From an uncultured Bacteroidales bacterium (GTDB taxonomy: Bacteria > Bacteroidota > Bacteroidia > Bacteroidales > UBA4417), in the NCBI GenBank assembly GCA_903946925.1, contig CAJAXK010000421.1, positions 1 to 37,029 on the forward strand: a DNA stretch of 37,029 bases. The letters are read 5' to 3'. This document shows positions 24,801 to 27,800 of the stretch, piece by piece (within the stretch, counting starts at the first letter, position 1; every line of letters begins with the position of its first letter). The notes below the pieces were generated by a model. That model was given only the letters and a program-made list of their open reading frames with translations. It ran no database searches and was not told where the DNA came from. The position numbers and the translations under genes were made by a program.

Positions 24801-27800
24801 AAGTTTTAGCGATCCACATCCAGATCCTTCTCAAAACATTACTGTATCGGCAGTTGTACACAACGAATCTGATTTCGACGCTGATAATTTTGTTTGTCAT
24901 TTGGTTAACCAATGGGATACTACCATAGTTTATGCCGATGTTGTGGTAGCCCATTTGCCAGCCCATTTATCAACAACGGTAACCTGGAACATTACCACAC
25001 CGGCTGAGCCAGCATGGTGCCCAATGAAGGTTTCTATTGATTACACGGATGTAATTATTGAAAACAATGAGCTTGACAATACGGCAGTCCGCCCATTTGT
25101 GAACGGGAACTATCAGGTTGCTGGTAAAATTGTTGTTGACGCTTATGTTTCTCCAGCGATATCCTACCTAAACCAATACGATTACTTGTCGCTAAATGGC
25201 AGGGCTTGGTACAGCGAACTTGCAGTTCAGTTGAACGATTCGAGCGTTGCCGGTGCAACCGTTGATTTCTTCATTGCCGAATTAGGGCAAACCTACACAG
25301 GCTACACCAATTCAGCAGGTTATTTCAGCATCTACTTCCCTGCAACTGATTCGGTTGGCACTTACCACATTACGGCTTCGGTAACCGATTTCACTTTAAC
25401 AGGAACGGATACGACTCACTACCACATCCTAACACCAATTATACCCGAAACCCGTCCAAACCTAAGTTTGAATAGTTGCCGTGCAATCGAGGTACAGCCG
25501 GTAAATCCACATTCTGCAGCGGAACTTACTTTGGTGGCTCATGTTACAAACAATGGCAATGCAACGGCAAGCGCACCAATTGAAGTGTTGTTTACTTATT
25601 CGTCTGGCGGTTCTTATACAGGTACTTATAATAACGACCTTGCTGCTGGACAATCAGTATTGGTTTCTGCTGTAGCTCCAACCCCACCATCCGGAACACA
25701 GCTTACTGCTACTGCCGACCCGAACAATTCAGTTTTTGAATGGGACGAATCTATTGGGGATAATTCGAGTACCGACATTATGTGCTACGATTTCCAACCA
25801 GTTGGAATTTGTGGGACAAATTTCTGGGGAACACATTGTGTAAATTCAACAACAGGAATTTACATTGGGTTAAATGTAGCGCATTTGTACGATGCAAGTC
25901 AGGTTGCTGTTCAGTTTGAGGTTAGCGGGCCTGGAATTACAGGTTGGCAAAATCTCGGTATCGGATATTTGGACAATGCAACACGCAACTGTTACTGTCC
26001 GTATGTTGTTTCGTTACCTGATCAGTTTGCTTTTGCCGAAATAGGTACTTATACTTTCAAGATTACGGTTGACCCAAGCAATACCTATCCTGAATGTAAC
26101 GAAGGCAATAATGTGCTGACTGTTACGGTAAATTCAGTTGATTGCGTTGTTGTTCCTCCCGAAACCAAACCAGAACTTGCTTTTGCAGGTTGTTATGGAT
26201 TGGAAGTAAAACCTGTGAACCCAAGCTTCCCGGGCATGGCTACCTTTAAGGCAAGCGTTGTAAACTCTGGAGATGCGACAGCTTTTGGCCCAATTGAAGT
26301 TGATTTCACCTACTCCGGTGGCACATTCCGGGGTACTTTTGATGGCGACCTCAGTGCTGGACAATCAGCAATAATTACGGTAACCGCTCCGTTGCCAATA
26401 CCTGCAACTACAATGCTTACTGCCGTAATCGATCCTGATAATTCAGTGGAAGAATGGAGTGAAATAAATAACACCGCTTCTGATGATATGTGTTTTGAAT
26501 TCCAACCTGTACCAAATTGCGGCTCTAATTTCTGGGCGCGTACTTATCTCGTTGGACAATCAGTATCATTATCCATTGCCTTAAATGTTCAGCATTTGTA
26601 TGAGGCTAATCCTGTTAAGGTGAAATTTGAGGTGAGTGGCCCTGGAATTACAGGTACACTTAACTTAGGCAATGCCCTCTTGGAAAATGGTATCCGCAAT
26701 TGTTACTGCCCATGGGGTGTAGTGCTTCCAATGCCATACACGTTCTTTGAACCTGGCACATATCATTTCACCATGACAGCCGATCCTGATAACGATTATG
26801 CTGAGTGTAACGAAACAAACAATGTGTTTGAAGCTGATGTTGTGGTAATTCAAGGTGCCGATATGCGAATCTTGTCTCAATATATCAATCCCGATCCTTT
26901 AGACCCAGGCGTTGGCGATTCGGTATCGTTCATAGTTTCTTACGAAAACATTGGCAATTCGAACGTTAACGATGAAATGAAGTTGAAGGTTATGATTGAT
27001 GAGATTTACCTCGATGAAGTTTTCCCAGTTCCAGGTTTAGCTACCGGCGATCATGCATCGTATGCAATTCCAACAAAATGGGCTTCCAATACTCCTGGTG
27101 CTCACGTTGTAAGGGCAATAATTGATGCTGACGGGGTTATACCTGAAACAAATGAAATGAACAACGAAGCCACGCGGGCACTTATTGTCGGTGAGTCGGC
27201 CAACCTTTATTTCCAAATCTTTACTACTTCGGTTTCAAATCCTGCAATGGGTGATTATATCCATATCAATGCCAGGGTTGGTAACAACGGCGATGTGAAC
27301 GCAACTGCCACTGTCAAATTCTATTACATTGACAATGTGGGCGATACGCTGCCAATCGGACAATCAGGTGTTTCTGTATTTGCCAATCTCTTTACCAACA
27401 TTGTTATGCCTTGGGTGGTAGCCGACAATTCAACTACCATTATTGGTAAAATTGTGGATGTAAATGTTCAGGAATTTAACCCTGATGATAATGTGGCAAC
27501 TACTGTTATCGGTAGTTTCGCTGTTGATTTCTCCTCTACAAATGCGTGTTACAAAGTTAACAATGGCACATTGACAGCTAATGTTACCGGAGGGACGGCA
27601 CCATTCCTATTCGTTTGGAGTAATGGCTACATTGGCCAAACGCTTACTGCAGGGGCAGGCAACTATTCGGTTACAATAACTGATAACACTGGCCTTACTG
27701 TGGTTGCAACCGGTTCAATAGGACAATATCCTTATGTGTCGCCTGTTATTACCGGTCCTTCAACTGCTGCAATCAATGCGCCGGGCAATATTTACACAAC

